Below are positions 42,484-50,290 of a DNA stretch of 64,000 bases, one piece after another. This DNA comes from Natrinema salifodinae. GTDB lineage: Archaea; Halobacteriota; Halobacteria; Halobacteriales; Natrialbaceae. Numbering within the stretch: the first letter of the stretch is position 1; the number at the start of each line of letters is the position of its first letter. Under the pieces are notes generated by a model. It was not told the DNA's origin and did not search any database. It saw only the letters and a list, made by a program, of their open reading frames with translations. Made by a program: the position numbers and the translations under genes. The stretch is taken from the NCBI RefSeq assembly GCF_900110455.1, contig NZ_FOIS01000002.1, positions 62,001-126,000 on the forward strand, written 5' to 3'.

Positions 42484-43398
42484 ATGTCTGACATCGTCAC
42501 GTATGATCCGGAAGATAGAATTGTTTACTTTACAGGAAAAGACGAACCGAAGGAAATTCATCGAGATGTCTCTTCAGCCGAATTCAAGGAGATAGAGAAA
42601 ATCGAATCATACTCCCATGAGTGTATGGCTACTGCCGATCGGCTTCTCCATATACTTGGAAGAGGTGCTATATTCGGCCCCAAAGCGCGAGAAGACCTGC
42701 AACTGTTGAAAGAGGACGTGATCGAACTCTATTCAGAATTTCCGTCGTATAAGTCCCTGGTTGAGGAATCGGAGTATGCGCGAGTACGCGGATATGATGG
42801 CGTCATCTACAAGGTCAAACGGCCGCTGGAAAACGTCTTCGAGTGCATCGGGATTGTCGCGGATCTGATAACCAACGGTCAGCTGATAAAACGATATTAT
42901 CTCGACGGGCACGATCCGTACCATATCCAACACCTGGCCATAAACATCTGTGCCGCACTGGAGCACCTGGGTATCGTTGCTGTCAATCGTCTTGCCCCTG
43001 AAAACGGTGGCATTGATGCCTCCAACCCGCAGTATAACGTGACGAAGGTATACAAGCAGATCATTGAGGAGGGGCTTCACGAGCCAATAAGCGATGACGA
43101 GGATCTAATTAACGACGTTAGTATGTCTGAGGTTGAAAGACTGAAAGAAATGCGTGATCTCATTGCACACAAATCGCTCTATCAGAATATCCCCTCTCAA
43201 GCAATTCCAGAGGGTCTGAAAGAACAGGCTTACCTCTATGATGCTTCTGACACCAAGGATCTTACACTAATAGCACTGAAACTTCAGATGGTTGCACTAG
43301 TAGTGCTCACGAATTATGTATATGACCACGTCAAAACGGGTATTGAACCGTACGTGGAAGCTATTTACCAGAGTAAAGAGAATTCGAAAAATAGCTGA
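42484..43398 (+). CDS. protein with HEPN-like RxxxxH motif
   Basis: 304 residues from ATG 42484; a TATA-like element (tacattaaca, about 42452-42461) lies 25-30 bases upstream, fitting a leaderless start. The protein is mostly helical (SAEFKEIEKIESYSHECMATADRLLHIL; EYARVRGYDGVIYKVKRPLENVFECIGIVADLI). In the C-terminal third EMRDLIAHKS gives the R-x4-H pattern (Arg224, His229) typical of HEPN ribonucleases and HEPN antitoxin-toxin pairs, followed by a long helix. There is no obvious nucleotidyltransferase partner next to it. Together with the ApeA-like gene it makes two HEPN-type proteins within 4 kb. Confidence 0.65.
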   Translation: MSDIVTYDPEDRIVYFTGKDEPKEIHRDVSSAEFKEIEKIESYSHECMATADRLLHILGRGAIFGPKAREDLQLLKEDVIELYSEFPSYKSLVEESEYARVRGYDGVIYKVKRPLENVFECIGIVADLITNGQLIKRYYLDGHDPYHIQHLAINICAALEHLGIVAVNRLAPENGGIDASNPQYNVTKVYKQIIEEGLHEPISDDEDLINDVSMSEVERLKEMRDLIAHKSLYQNIPSQAIPEGLKEQAYLYDASDTKDLTLIALKLQMVALVVLTNYVYDHVKTGIEPYVEAIYQSKENSKNS

Positions 43399-43399
43399 G

Positions 43400-44299
43400 T
43401 CAGTCAAGCAGGTTCACCTGTAGGTCGGCTTCTTTTGCTAGGTTTTCCAACTCTCGCTGCACACGGTCCAGCTTACGATTCAGGTTCCGTCTCTGTTCTT
43501 TGTAGAATCGTTTATCTGATTCCTCGTATTTTGGTGCGTACCCATTCATCGCTCGTCCGAAATATACCTCGTTATCCTCTACTTCTCTCAACGCTCGGAA
43601 TACTTTGCTAACTGCTTCTTGTACATCTTCGTCGCTGTAGAGATGGGTGTTTTCCCGAAGTACTTCTTTCAACGATTCAATATTTAACAGGTGGTAGTTG
43701 GGAGGGTTTTCTGATCGGATTGAGAACCGATTCTCTTGACCATTGTAGATGTCGTCGAACCGGTTAATCTCCATTTCTAATTGCCTGACGGCTTGTTGTC
43801 TACGATCGTGTTCCACGAACAGTGACTCCATTTGTTCGCGGCTCATCGGTTCTTTCCGATCGTTGATTCGTCGGTATACCGCTGCGTCTCCGGTCAGTAC
43901 AGGTTTTCTTTTGGCTTCCGGGATTCGAACTGGGAGAATGATCCGGTCTGTGTTGTCGCTGGGTGATTCAATCGGGCTAGGGATTTCGATGTTTACCAGT
44001 GGACGAGTATTCTGAATCAACCGGGTTACTGACTGTTTGACCTCATGGCTTGGTGGTTCGAATGGTGAAGGATTTCCGTCGTCATCTACTCCGAATACGA
44101 TGATTCCGCCGTTAGCGTTCGCAAATGCGGTGATTTCTTTTTCCAGTTTTCGTTGCCATTCTTTTTGAACGGGTTTGATTTCATCTGGTGGGTGGAGAGT
44201 CTCTTTGTATTCGAGGTACTGGTTTTCGCTATGTTGGGAGAGTGATGTGACGGTGTCCCAAGTCCATGCGTTGACGTCAGTGGTGAATGGAAGTTCCAT
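43400..44299 (-). CDS. AlbA_2 (Schlafen-like) domain protein
   Basis: 299 residues from ATG 44299; a minus-strand TATA-like ttttaaaac about 30 bases upstream supports this start over longer ones. The AlbA_2 domain is clear: LEYKE (29-33), EITAFANANGGIIVFGVDDDG (55-75), and VYRRINDRKEPMSREQM after a metal/nucleotide-binding strand. The C-terminal 120 residues form a long coiled coil (YKEQRRNLNRKLDRVQRELENLAKEADLQ). AlbA_2 proteins range from DNA-binding regulators to Schlafen-type nucleases; in a defence island the latter is plausible. It converges with the HEPN-like gene, with stops 1 base apart. Confidence 0.82.
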   Translation of the reverse strand: MELPFTTDVNAWTWDTVTSLSQHSENQYLEYKETLHPPDEIKPVQKEWQRKLEKEITAFANANGGIIVFGVDDDGNPSPFEPPSHEVKQSVTRLIQNTRPLVNIEIPSPIESPSDNTDRIILPVRIPEAKRKPVLTGDAAVYRRINDRKEPMSREQMESLFVEHDRRQQAVRQLEMEINRFDDIYNGQENRFSIRSENPPNYHLLNIESLKEVLRENTHLYSDEDVQEAVSKVFRALREVEDNEVYFGRAMNGYAPKYEESDKRFYKEQRRNLNRKLDRVQRELENLAKEADLQVNLLD

Positions 44300-44401
44300 A
44301 TGAGGTGTCAGAGATGTTCTGAGTTTTAAAAGTTTGACAAACTGATTTGCCATCCAATGATATGGCTTCTCATGATGACCTGCTATAAGCACAGATCAGT
44401 G

Positions 44402-44632
44402 TCATCCCCGCAGAAGAGACACTCCATCCTCCAAATCATCAATTAGGCCTAGAAGCAGGGCATCCAGATGGACAAGTGATTTAACCCACAGGTTCCGCAA
44501 CGACTCTTTGTGTACTTTTCTTTCTCTTGACCCCATATGTGCATATCCATCTAAGAAGCGTCCGTTCTTCGACGGTTTTGCTAAATTGGTCGTAGAACCG
44601 CCTTCCAGATTCTTAATAAGTCCCTGTTCGTC
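44402..44632 (-). pseudogene. 3' remnant of an unidentified gene
   Basis: A frame without a proper start (TAA just upstream at about 44633) encodes protein-like text: ITFNASGLEDEQGLIKNLEGG, GRFLDGYAHMGSRERK, LRNLWVKSLVHLDALLLGLIDDLEDG, then TGA at 44402-44404. An internal ATG at 44536 could give a 44-residue product. The composition suggests the end of a larger, deleted gene. Confidence 0.4.
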
Positions 44633-44708
44633 CTCCAGACCACTTGCATTGAAAGTGATGCTATATTAGCGTTGGGTGGCTGTTTCACGGCTTACTGATG
44701 TGGCACGA

Positions 44709-45710
44709 TTACCAGCCATCATCGGGGACATCGTAGTTTCCCTTAGCAAGATCCTCAATGTTCACAAACTCCTTATCAAGAAGTTCGGCATACAGCTCAT
44801 CTGGATCCAGATCTACTGCGGGTTTCGCTGGCGTATCAGCCACGTCCAATTCAGACTCATTCACAGGTTTGTTGACATCTAGCTCATCATTGAGGAGGTT
44901 TTCTACTGTTTTCACCTCCCAAGAACTGGCATGCGGGGACAGCCGTATCTCCTCGATGAGTGTGTCTAAATTGACAGAGACAATAATCGGGTCCTCCCGA
45001 TAGTCGTCACTGTATCCGCCAATTGTTGGCTGAGAGCCGCGTCTATACTCCTGATAATCATCGAGGTCTTCAACCAAATCGTTGTATTTCAGCGTTTCAT
45101 ACGCTGATGGATCGAACGGCTCTTCAAATACGATCGCACGAATTTCCTGTTCAGTTGTGTACTCACTATCCTTGTAGCTGAATGGGGCACGTGCATATTC
45201 GCGTAGAGAAGACCCATGGTCGTTTGCGAAGTCACAGTAGATAACACGCTTGATTGCCAACTGATCCTCACTGAGATCTTCAATCGCTTCGATTAACTGC
45301 CCGACAGTGGATTTAATGACGACACCCTCCCCACCGGGTGTGTAGTCTTCCCATTGCTCTATTGCTTCGTGATCAAGGCCAGTCCAACAGCTAAGGAACG
45401 CACATTTGTTCTGTTCCTGAATTACCTCAACTGGGTTCTTGTCCAGCAGACCTTCCACCAAATCAACTTCATCACCCCAATCCCATGCTTTCGTCCACTC
45501 CTGATTTGTTTTCTCTGCTTTATTGGCGCGTCTCAGCATTGATTTCAAGGGTAAATATCCCTCCAGTGGGTCAACAAAATGATCAGCTCGTGTGAATCGG
45601 AGGGACTCTGAGTCAATCAGGCTCAGCAGCTTGGGGTACGATAAATATCGCCAGATGGGCTGTTCTCGGGCGACAGTGTTTTCGAGATCCGTAAACTGTG
45701 ACTTGTGCAC
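44709..45710 (-). CDS. DUF2971 protein
   Basis: 333 residues from ATG 45710. The DUF2971 hallmarks are present: WRYLSYPKLLSLIDSESLRFTRADHFVDPLEG (residues about 20-51), a middle FLSCWTGLDHEAIEQWEDYTPGGEGVVIKST and EQEIRAIVFE. The acidic C-terminal 80 residues (ELDVADTPAKPAVDLDPDELYAELL) are outside the family core. DUF2971 genes are widespread in defence islands and next to toxins; molecular function is unknown to me. It is the last cargo gene before the integrase, transcribed in the same direction. Confidence 0.85.
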   Translation of the reverse strand: MHKSQFTDLENTVAREQPIWRYLSYPKLLSLIDSESLRFTRADHFVDPLEGYLPLKSMLRRANKAEKTNQEWTKAWDWGDEVDLVEGLLDKNPVEVIQEQNKCAFLSCWTGLDHEAIEQWEDYTPGGEGVVIKSTVGQLIEAIEDLSEDQLAIKRVIYCDFANDHGSSLREYARAPFSYKDSEYTTEQEIRAIVFEEPFDPSAYETLKYNDLVEDLDDYQEYRRGSQPTIGGYSDDYREDPIIVSVNLDTLIEEIRLSPHASSWEVKTVENLLNDELDVNKPVNESELDVADTPAKPAVDLDPDELYAELLDKEFVNIEDLAKGNYDVPDDGW

Positions 45711-45874
45711 AGTCGAGTCATTGTGGTATATTACTTGAATCTATCTTACTTGATTATCACCTCCAATAGAATGCTGAGTTACCATAGAAGGGGTTGGATG
45801 GGGGTGCTCATTCGCCGCGTAGCTTTGCTCGCCACGCCGGACCCGCGACATTCGCTCATTGAGTCGTTGAGAAC

Positions 45875-46897
45875 CTAGACGTTGTCGAGATACCGTCTTC
45901 TCACCTCCATCGATTCCATCTCACTAAGCCGGTCGTAATGCTCATCAAGCACATCGTGGGATACGTCCGTTTTATCCGCCACCACGGACAAAGGAACTCC
46001 TTCCCGAAGGTGATGCGTGATCGATCCTCTCCGAACTGGGTGCGGACTCACGCTCGACGGGCACGTTGACGCGGATTCCCAATCGTTACTCTCGCACGTG
46101 TCTGGATTCTCTCCGTGTGGACACTCGTTGTTGATCCTGCACGGGCACGTCCAATAGTACACGGTCGCTCTAATTGACTGGATCGAACGTCTCCCGTGAC
46201 TCGTCGCAAATAGTGGTTGACGGGCGTGTTCATCGATGACGTCGGGTCGATGCTCATCGATGTAGTCGTCGAGGATCATGCACGTCCGAGGTTTGATAGC
46301 GACGTGACGGTTCGCTGCACCTTGGTTCTTCAGCGGAGTCTCTGTATCGGGTCGATGCCTGATCCGGAGGGATTGGTTCGCTTCGTCGTAGTCTCGCAAG
46401 TCGAGTCCTCTGAGTGTCCCTGCTCGAATCCCGGTTTCCCATAATACACGAATAATCGCGTGTGCGGCGCTGGCATACTCGAACTTCGACAAGTGCGATA
46501 GGATTTGTTCGGCGTGCTCGGTTTCGAGGAGTACGTCTCGGGACCGTTTCGCTTCTTTTGGTAAGATGAGTCTCTCATGTAGATCGGGTTCGATTGCGCT
46601 GATGCTCGCGGCGAAGCGCAAGTACACGCGTAGCGTCAACAGAGCTGATCGAAGAGTCTCGGGTGAGATCTTTTCTTTACGAACGCCTTGTTGTCGCCAC
46701 ACGCGGTACTCGTGTAGATCGCGGACTGTGAGTTCGTCTAGAGTGTCGATGCCTTCCTCGTCGCACCATTCAACGAATAAGGAGAGACGTCGTCGATGGG
46801 CTTCGAGGGTTGAGTTTGCGAGCTCGCTTTGCCTGGATTGCAGGTACATGCTGAGCACTACTTTGGGGTCGATTTGATCGAGTTCGTCGTTCGTCAT
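45875..46897 (-). CDS. tyrosine integrase of the tRNA-Lys element
   Basis: 340 residues from ATG 46897; the frame is open further upstream through the attachment site but with non-protein composition. An N-terminal core-binding domain (residues about 10-105, NSTLEAHRRRLSLFVEWCDEEGI) is followed by the catalytic domain with Arg158 (ETGIRAGTLRGL), the His286-xx-Arg289 box (HPVRRGSITHHL) and nucleophile Tyr321 (EHYDRL). A Cys-rich insert just before the box (Cys251, 253, 259, 268, 279) looks like a zinc knuckle, a feature of haloarchaeal integrases. All catalytic residues seen, so it should be active. It starts 150 bases inside attR and reads inward. Confidence 0.93.
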   Translation of the reverse strand: MTNDELDQIDPKVVLSMYLQSRQSELANSTLEAHRRRLSLFVEWCDEEGIDTLDELTVRDLHEYRVWRQQGVRKEKISPETLRSALLTLRVYLRFAASISAIEPDLHERLILPKEAKRSRDVLLETEHAEQILSHLSKFEYASAAHAIIRVLWETGIRAGTLRGLDLRDYDEANQSLRIRHRPDTETPLKNQGAANRHVAIKPRTCMILDDYIDEHRPDVIDEHARQPLFATSHGRRSIQSIRATVYYWTCPCRINNECPHGENPDTCESNDWESASTCPSSVSPHPVRRGSITHHLREGVPLSVVADKTDVSHDVLDEHYDRLSEMESMEVRRRYLDNV

Positions 46898-47048
46898 GGT
46901 TGTGTGCGTGACTCGACCCGGAGCCTGACGCGTGCGAGAGAGCTGTAGCTCCACTTTCGACAGTGGTTGACTCTTCAATTTTTGGTCCAGCTTTTGCGAG
47001 CAGGAACGGCGGCGTAAGCCGCCGCACGCCCGCGCAGGTAAAAGGTGG

Positions 47049-47078
47049 GCGTGTTCAAATCGCGCCCGGCCCGCTTTC
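47049..47078 (+). repeat. attR: right copy of the 30-base direct repeat
   Basis: Identical to 12624-12653, the 3' end of tRNA-Lys. Only the T arm and acceptor strand are present, so this is not a tRNA gene. It marks the right end of the integrated element. Confidence 0.92.
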
Positions 47079-47167
47079 CTGTCGCGAACAAGTTCGTGAG
47101 CGACAGGTAACGGAACCGGCGGAATTTGAACGCAGGGAGAGCGCAACGGAGCGAGTGCGTTCGACCG

Positions 47168-47200
47168 CGTGTTCACATCGCGCCTGGCCCGCGTTCTGCC
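47168..47200 (+). repeat. third, diverged copy of the tRNA-Lys 3' end
   Basis: cgcgtgttcacatcgcgcct and the following bases match the attachment repeat with three differences, and continue with ttctgc as beyond the intact tRNA. It lies 119 bases to the right of attR, outside the present element. It looks like the right end of an earlier integration event. Confidence 0.6.
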
Positions 47201-47340
47201 GATGACGGCATTCGTGCGGTAGTGATATCAAACCCAACTCGGTAGAATCGTCGAACCACGGCTCGGATGACGAGTGAGAAAGTGGCGGTGACCGGTTACG
47301 AAACCCGAATAGCCGAGACGCTACACGCCAGCTACCGCCG

Positions 47341-48840
47341 TTATCGGTCGTCCCGTACGCCGTCGGGGAACTCGTTGTTCGTCAGGGAGACAGCACCGGA
47401 ATCGTCGATGATGTGCAGCGAGTAGCCGTCCTCCTCGGAGCGGGCGACACAGCCCTCGATCCGGACGTCGTCCGCGCCGTTAACGACGAGCGGCGTGTGG
47501 GTCGTCTCGAATTCGCTGTCGGCGACGCGGTAGTCCTCGCCCCGTAGTTCGAGCCCGCGGCGTTCGTTGGACCCCTGTTGCTCGATAGAGAGGCCATCGA
47601 AGCGACACCCGTCGCGCTCGCAGTAAATCGCGTGGCGCATCGTCGTGCCCGGCGCATCGCCGGTGATCCGGACGTCCTGCAGGGCGACTTCTCCGGCGTC
47701 ACTGCCGAGGATCTGGACCGCGTTGGCGCTTCCGTCGATCTCGATGTCGACGTCTTTGACAAACGTCTGTCCGGCTCCGGCGTCGATCTTGATTCCGTTG
47801 TTCGGGCGGTCGCCGACACTGATTTCGGCGTTCGAGATCGTCGTGGCATCGACGCCGTTCATGATCCTGATCGCGTCGCCGTTCGGCTGCGGCACGTCGA
47901 TCGTGACCCCCTCGACGTCGAACCGGTCGCCGTGATCGAGTCGGATCGGGTGCTGGCCCGCCGAATCGTGGGGATTCTCGTCGACGACGACGACCGCGTC
48001 CCTGATCTCGCCGCTCGTCCCGCTGAGCCGGATCGATGCGGTCCCGCTGTTCCAGAACCGGCCGCCGTCGACGCTGACTCGGCCGTTCTCGCCGGAGGCG
48101 TACAGCCCGTTGTCCGGGAACCCGCCGAGCGCGCAGTTGCTGAAGACGAGCGTCCCGCGATGGTTTTGATCGATGGTGATACCGGTCGGCCCGCGCCACA
48201 TGTTCCCCTCGTTCGGCGTCTCGTCGACGTGGCGCCCGCCGTCGGCCGCGCGGAAGCAGTCGACGACTCCGCGCCCATCGGAGTCGGTGATGTTGAACAG
48301 GCCCGGGCCCCACGTACCGCTGTCGTGGACGCCCCGAACGGTGACGCGCTTGACGACCAGGCCGTCCTCCACCTGGGCGCTGATGACGCGGATGCCGGTG
48401 TCCGGCGCGGCCTGGTCGACGTCGAACCCCTCGAAGCGGAGATTCCGTCCCGGATTGTCGCTCGTCCCCAGCCGGAACAGGCGGTACTGCGGCCCGTCGA
48501 ACTCGTGGTAGTTCGCCGGGACTAGCGTCGCGTCCTCGCCGACGAAGCCGACGTTCTCGAATCCGGTGAGCCGGAACTGTTCGTCCATGTAGTACCGCCC
48601 GTCGGGGAACTCGAACAGCGTGTCATCGCCCGCATGCTCGCGCAAGACGGGCGTGATGGACTCGTTCCCCTCGGGGTCGGCGCCGGCCTCGACGACGTCG
48701 ACAACGGTGTCGTACTGCGCTTCGGGATCGTCGGCCGCCGCGACGCCGGTGGCCGAGAGCGTCGCCCCAAGACCGACGAGACAGTGTTTCAGGTACGATC
48801 GACGACGGTACTGCCGATTGTGCGACTCGGTCGAAGTCAC
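47341..48840 (-). CDS. exported right-handed beta-helix protein
   Basis: 499 residues from GTG 48840, chosen because GGAGAGG lies eight bases upstream and the frame upstream has non-protein composition. A twin-arginine-type signal (YRRRSYLKHCLVGLGATLSATGVAAA) predicts export through Tat. The mature part is a run of short strands with Gly, Asn and Val at regular spacing (VGFVGEDATLVPANYHEF, NLRFEGFDVDQ, GVTIDVPQPNGDAIRIMNG, VALQDVRITGD, LEQQGSN), the pattern of pectate-lyase-like parallel beta-helices. Such haloarchaeal proteins are surface or secreted carbohydrate-active candidates; no catalytic residues can be assigned. Confidence 0.85.
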   Translation of the reverse strand: MTSTESHNRQYRRRSYLKHCLVGLGATLSATGVAAADDPEAQYDTVVDVVEAGADPEGNESITPVLREHAGDDTLFEFPDGRYYMDEQFRLTGFENVGFVGEDATLVPANYHEFDGPQYRLFRLGTSDNPGRNLRFEGFDVDQAAPDTGIRVISAQVEDGLVVKRVTVRGVHDSGTWGPGLFNITDSDGRGVVDCFRAADGGRHVDETPNEGNMWRGPTGITIDQNHRGTLVFSNCALGGFPDNGLYASGENGRVSVDGGRFWNSGTASIRLSGTSGEIRDAVVVVDENPHDSAGQHPIRLDHGDRFDVEGVTIDVPQPNGDAIRIMNGVDATTISNAEISVGDRPNNGIKIDAGAGQTFVKDVDIEIDGSANAVQILGSDAGEVALQDVRITGDAPGTTMRHAIYCERDGCRFDGLSIEQQGSNERRGLELRGEDYRVADSEFETTHTPLVVNGADDVRIEGCVARSEEDGYSLHIIDDSGAVSLTNNEFPDGVRDDR

Positions 48841-49041
48841 GTGAGGTACCTCTCCAGCGGATCCCTTACGTATGAGCGACGTAATCCAGTTCGGGACTAT
48901 CACGGTATCTGAACTGTACCGAAATCGTCTCGAATCCGAGTAAAGTGACGGTTCGAACAGTTGTACCGACCGGGAGCGACGCGCAAAGCCGACCGACCGC
49001 CAGATCGCGGGAGTTCCCTGACGGACCAAATACCGCTTCGG
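48841..49041. other. promoter-side intergenic region
   Basis: Holds the upstream sequence of the beta-helix gene. No gene seen. Confidence 0.4.
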
Positions 49042-49271
49042 ATGGTCCGTCCGACGACAGACGTGCCATCGCGGACGGACGAAGAGACCAGGCGAGCGGT
49101 CGTCGATCGCGTTCGGGTCGAGGCCGCCGGCTCGGAGCCCCCGAGACGGGGTTGCCGGTCTCTGGCGTCGACTCGATCATCGCCGTCGGAACTGCAAGGG
49201 GCGGCGTCGAAAAGACGACCGTGGCCGTCTCGCTCGCACGGACAGCCGCCGACGTAAGCGATTTTAGTTAC
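49042..49271 (+). pseudogene. fragment of a ParA/Mrp-like P-loop ATPase
   Basis: One frame from ATG 49042 reads RTDEETRRAVVDRVRVEAA; after a shift of frame near 49150 the text becomes VDSIIAVGTARGGVEKTTVAVSLARTAAD and stops at 49287 after unrelated A/T-rich codons. This is the deviant Walker A region of the ParA/MinD/Mrp family, with Glu where the second Gly of GGVGKTT is expected. Everything after the first helix is missing. It is a remnant, not a working gene. Confidence 0.5.
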
Positions 49272-49325
49272 TTATTCACAAAATAGGAACCAATACCAGT
49301 TGTATTTACCCTGGATACCGAACGG
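49262..49325 (+). promoter_or_regulatory. promoter region of the molybdate/tungstate-type operon
   Basis: A sharp A/T-rich patch inside high-GC DNA with TATA-like ttagttacttattc (49265-49278). A GGGAGGT ribosome site (49323-49330) touches the ATG at 49331. Confidence 0.4.
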
Positions 49326-49330
49326 GAGGT

Positions 49331-50290
49331 ATGCGCACACGCGACGGCCGCGGCGGGACGACTTCGAGGAGCCGTCGGGCGGTCCTCGCCGCGACGGGCG
49401 GACTAACGGCGGGCGTCGCCGGACTCGGCGGCTGTCTCGCCGGCACCGACGGCGTCCGCGTCCTCGCCGCGGGCAGCCTGGCCGGCGCATTCGAAAACGG
49501 CGTCGGGTCGGCCTTCGAGTCCGAGGTCGACCTGCGGTACGAGGGCGAGTACTACGGAACCAACGCCCTGTTGCGGCTCGTCGAGGAGGGGACGAAGCAC
49601 CCGGACGTCGTGATCGGTGCCGACGTCGACCTTCTGCGGGAGCGACTCTATCCCGACCGGGCTGACTGGGACGTCGAGTTCGCGGCCAATTCGGTCGTGC
49701 TCGTCTACGCGCCCGAGACGGCCCTCGGGGCGCGCCTCGACGCCGGCGAGCCGTGGTACGAGGTCCTTCTCGAGGCCGACGACGGTGCGATCGCGATCGG
49801 CGATCCCGACCTCGATCCGCTCGGCTACCGGGCACTGCTCATGTTCGAACTCGCCGCGGACGAGCACGGGCTCGACGGCTTCCGCGACGCGATGGCCGAG
49901 ACGGCGTCCCGAGAGCCAGACGAACCGCAGTTGCTCGCCGGTGTCGAGGGCGGCGACCGGGCCTGTGCGGTCGCGTACCACAACATGGCCACCGAACGCG
50001 ACGTCGCCGTCCGCGAACTGCCGGACGCGTACAACTTCGGCAATCCCGCGTACGCGGACCGGTATGCGACGGCGACCTACACCACGGACGACGGCCACGC
50101 GGTCGCGGGCTCGCCGGTCGTCTACAACGCCGCGGTCCCGACCGACGCCGACGACCCGGCCGCGGGCCGGGAGTTCGTCTCGTTTCTCCTCGAGAACGGT
50201 GACCTGCTCGCCGATCACGGCCTTCGCGTCGACGACTCGCTGCCGCTGCCGCGAGTCCACGGCGATCCGCCGGCGGTGATCGATCCGTGA
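49331..50290 (+). CDS. molybdate/tungstate-type ABC transporter substrate-binding protein
   Basis: 319 residues. It has a Tat-like signal (SRRAVLAATGG) and a lipobox Cys (LGGC, about residue 36), so it is a membrane-anchored binding protein. The mature part follows the WtpA/ModA-type pattern: VRVLAAGSLAGAFENG, then DVVIGADVDLLRERL, ANSVVLVYAPET, AIAIGDPDLDPLGYRALLMFELA and the closing SPVVYNAAVP region. The anion-binding residues lie in the ASL and NxxVL blocks. Its stop overlaps the GTG of the permease gene. Confidence 0.87.
   Translation: MRTRDGRGGTTSRSRRAVLAATGGLTAGVAGLGGCLAGTDGVRVLAAGSLAGAFENGVGSAFESEVDLRYEGEYYGTNALLRLVEEGTKHPDVVIGADVDLLRERLYPDRADWDVEFAANSVVLVYAPETALGARLDAGEPWYEVLLEADDGAIAIGDPDLDPLGYRALLMFELAADEHGLDGFRDAMAETASREPDEPQLLAGVEGGDRACAVAYHNMATERDVAVRELPDAYNFGNPAYADRYATATYTTDDGHAVAGSPVVYNAAVPTDADDPAAGREFVSFLLENGDLLADHGLRVDDSLPLPRVHGDPPAVIDP

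Larger units (their letters stand above)
12624..47078. mobile_element. 34.4 kb integrative element in tRNA-Lys
   Basis: The element is bounded by a perfect 30-base direct repeat (12624-12653 and 47049-47078) that contains the last 25 bases of tRNA-Lys. A tyrosine integrase gene (45875-46897) lies 150 bases inside the right end, the normal arrangement for archaeal tRNA-targeted elements. The inside has lower GC and more A/T-rich intergenic DNA than both flanks, and carries defence-type genes, recombinase remnants and no replication initiator, capsid or terminase that I recognise. It is therefore better described as an integrated genomic/defence island than as a provirus or plasmid. Confidence 0.9.

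Noticed and set aside
12624-47078. The element as a provirus
   Set aside because: No major capsid, portal, terminase or packaging ATPase could be recognised.
47055-47237. A 60-codon minus-strand frame across the attachment region, and the long N-terminal extension of the integrase frame
   Set aside because: Both run through the tRNA-derived repeat with non-protein text; the integrase ATG at 46897 begins the conserved core-binding domain.
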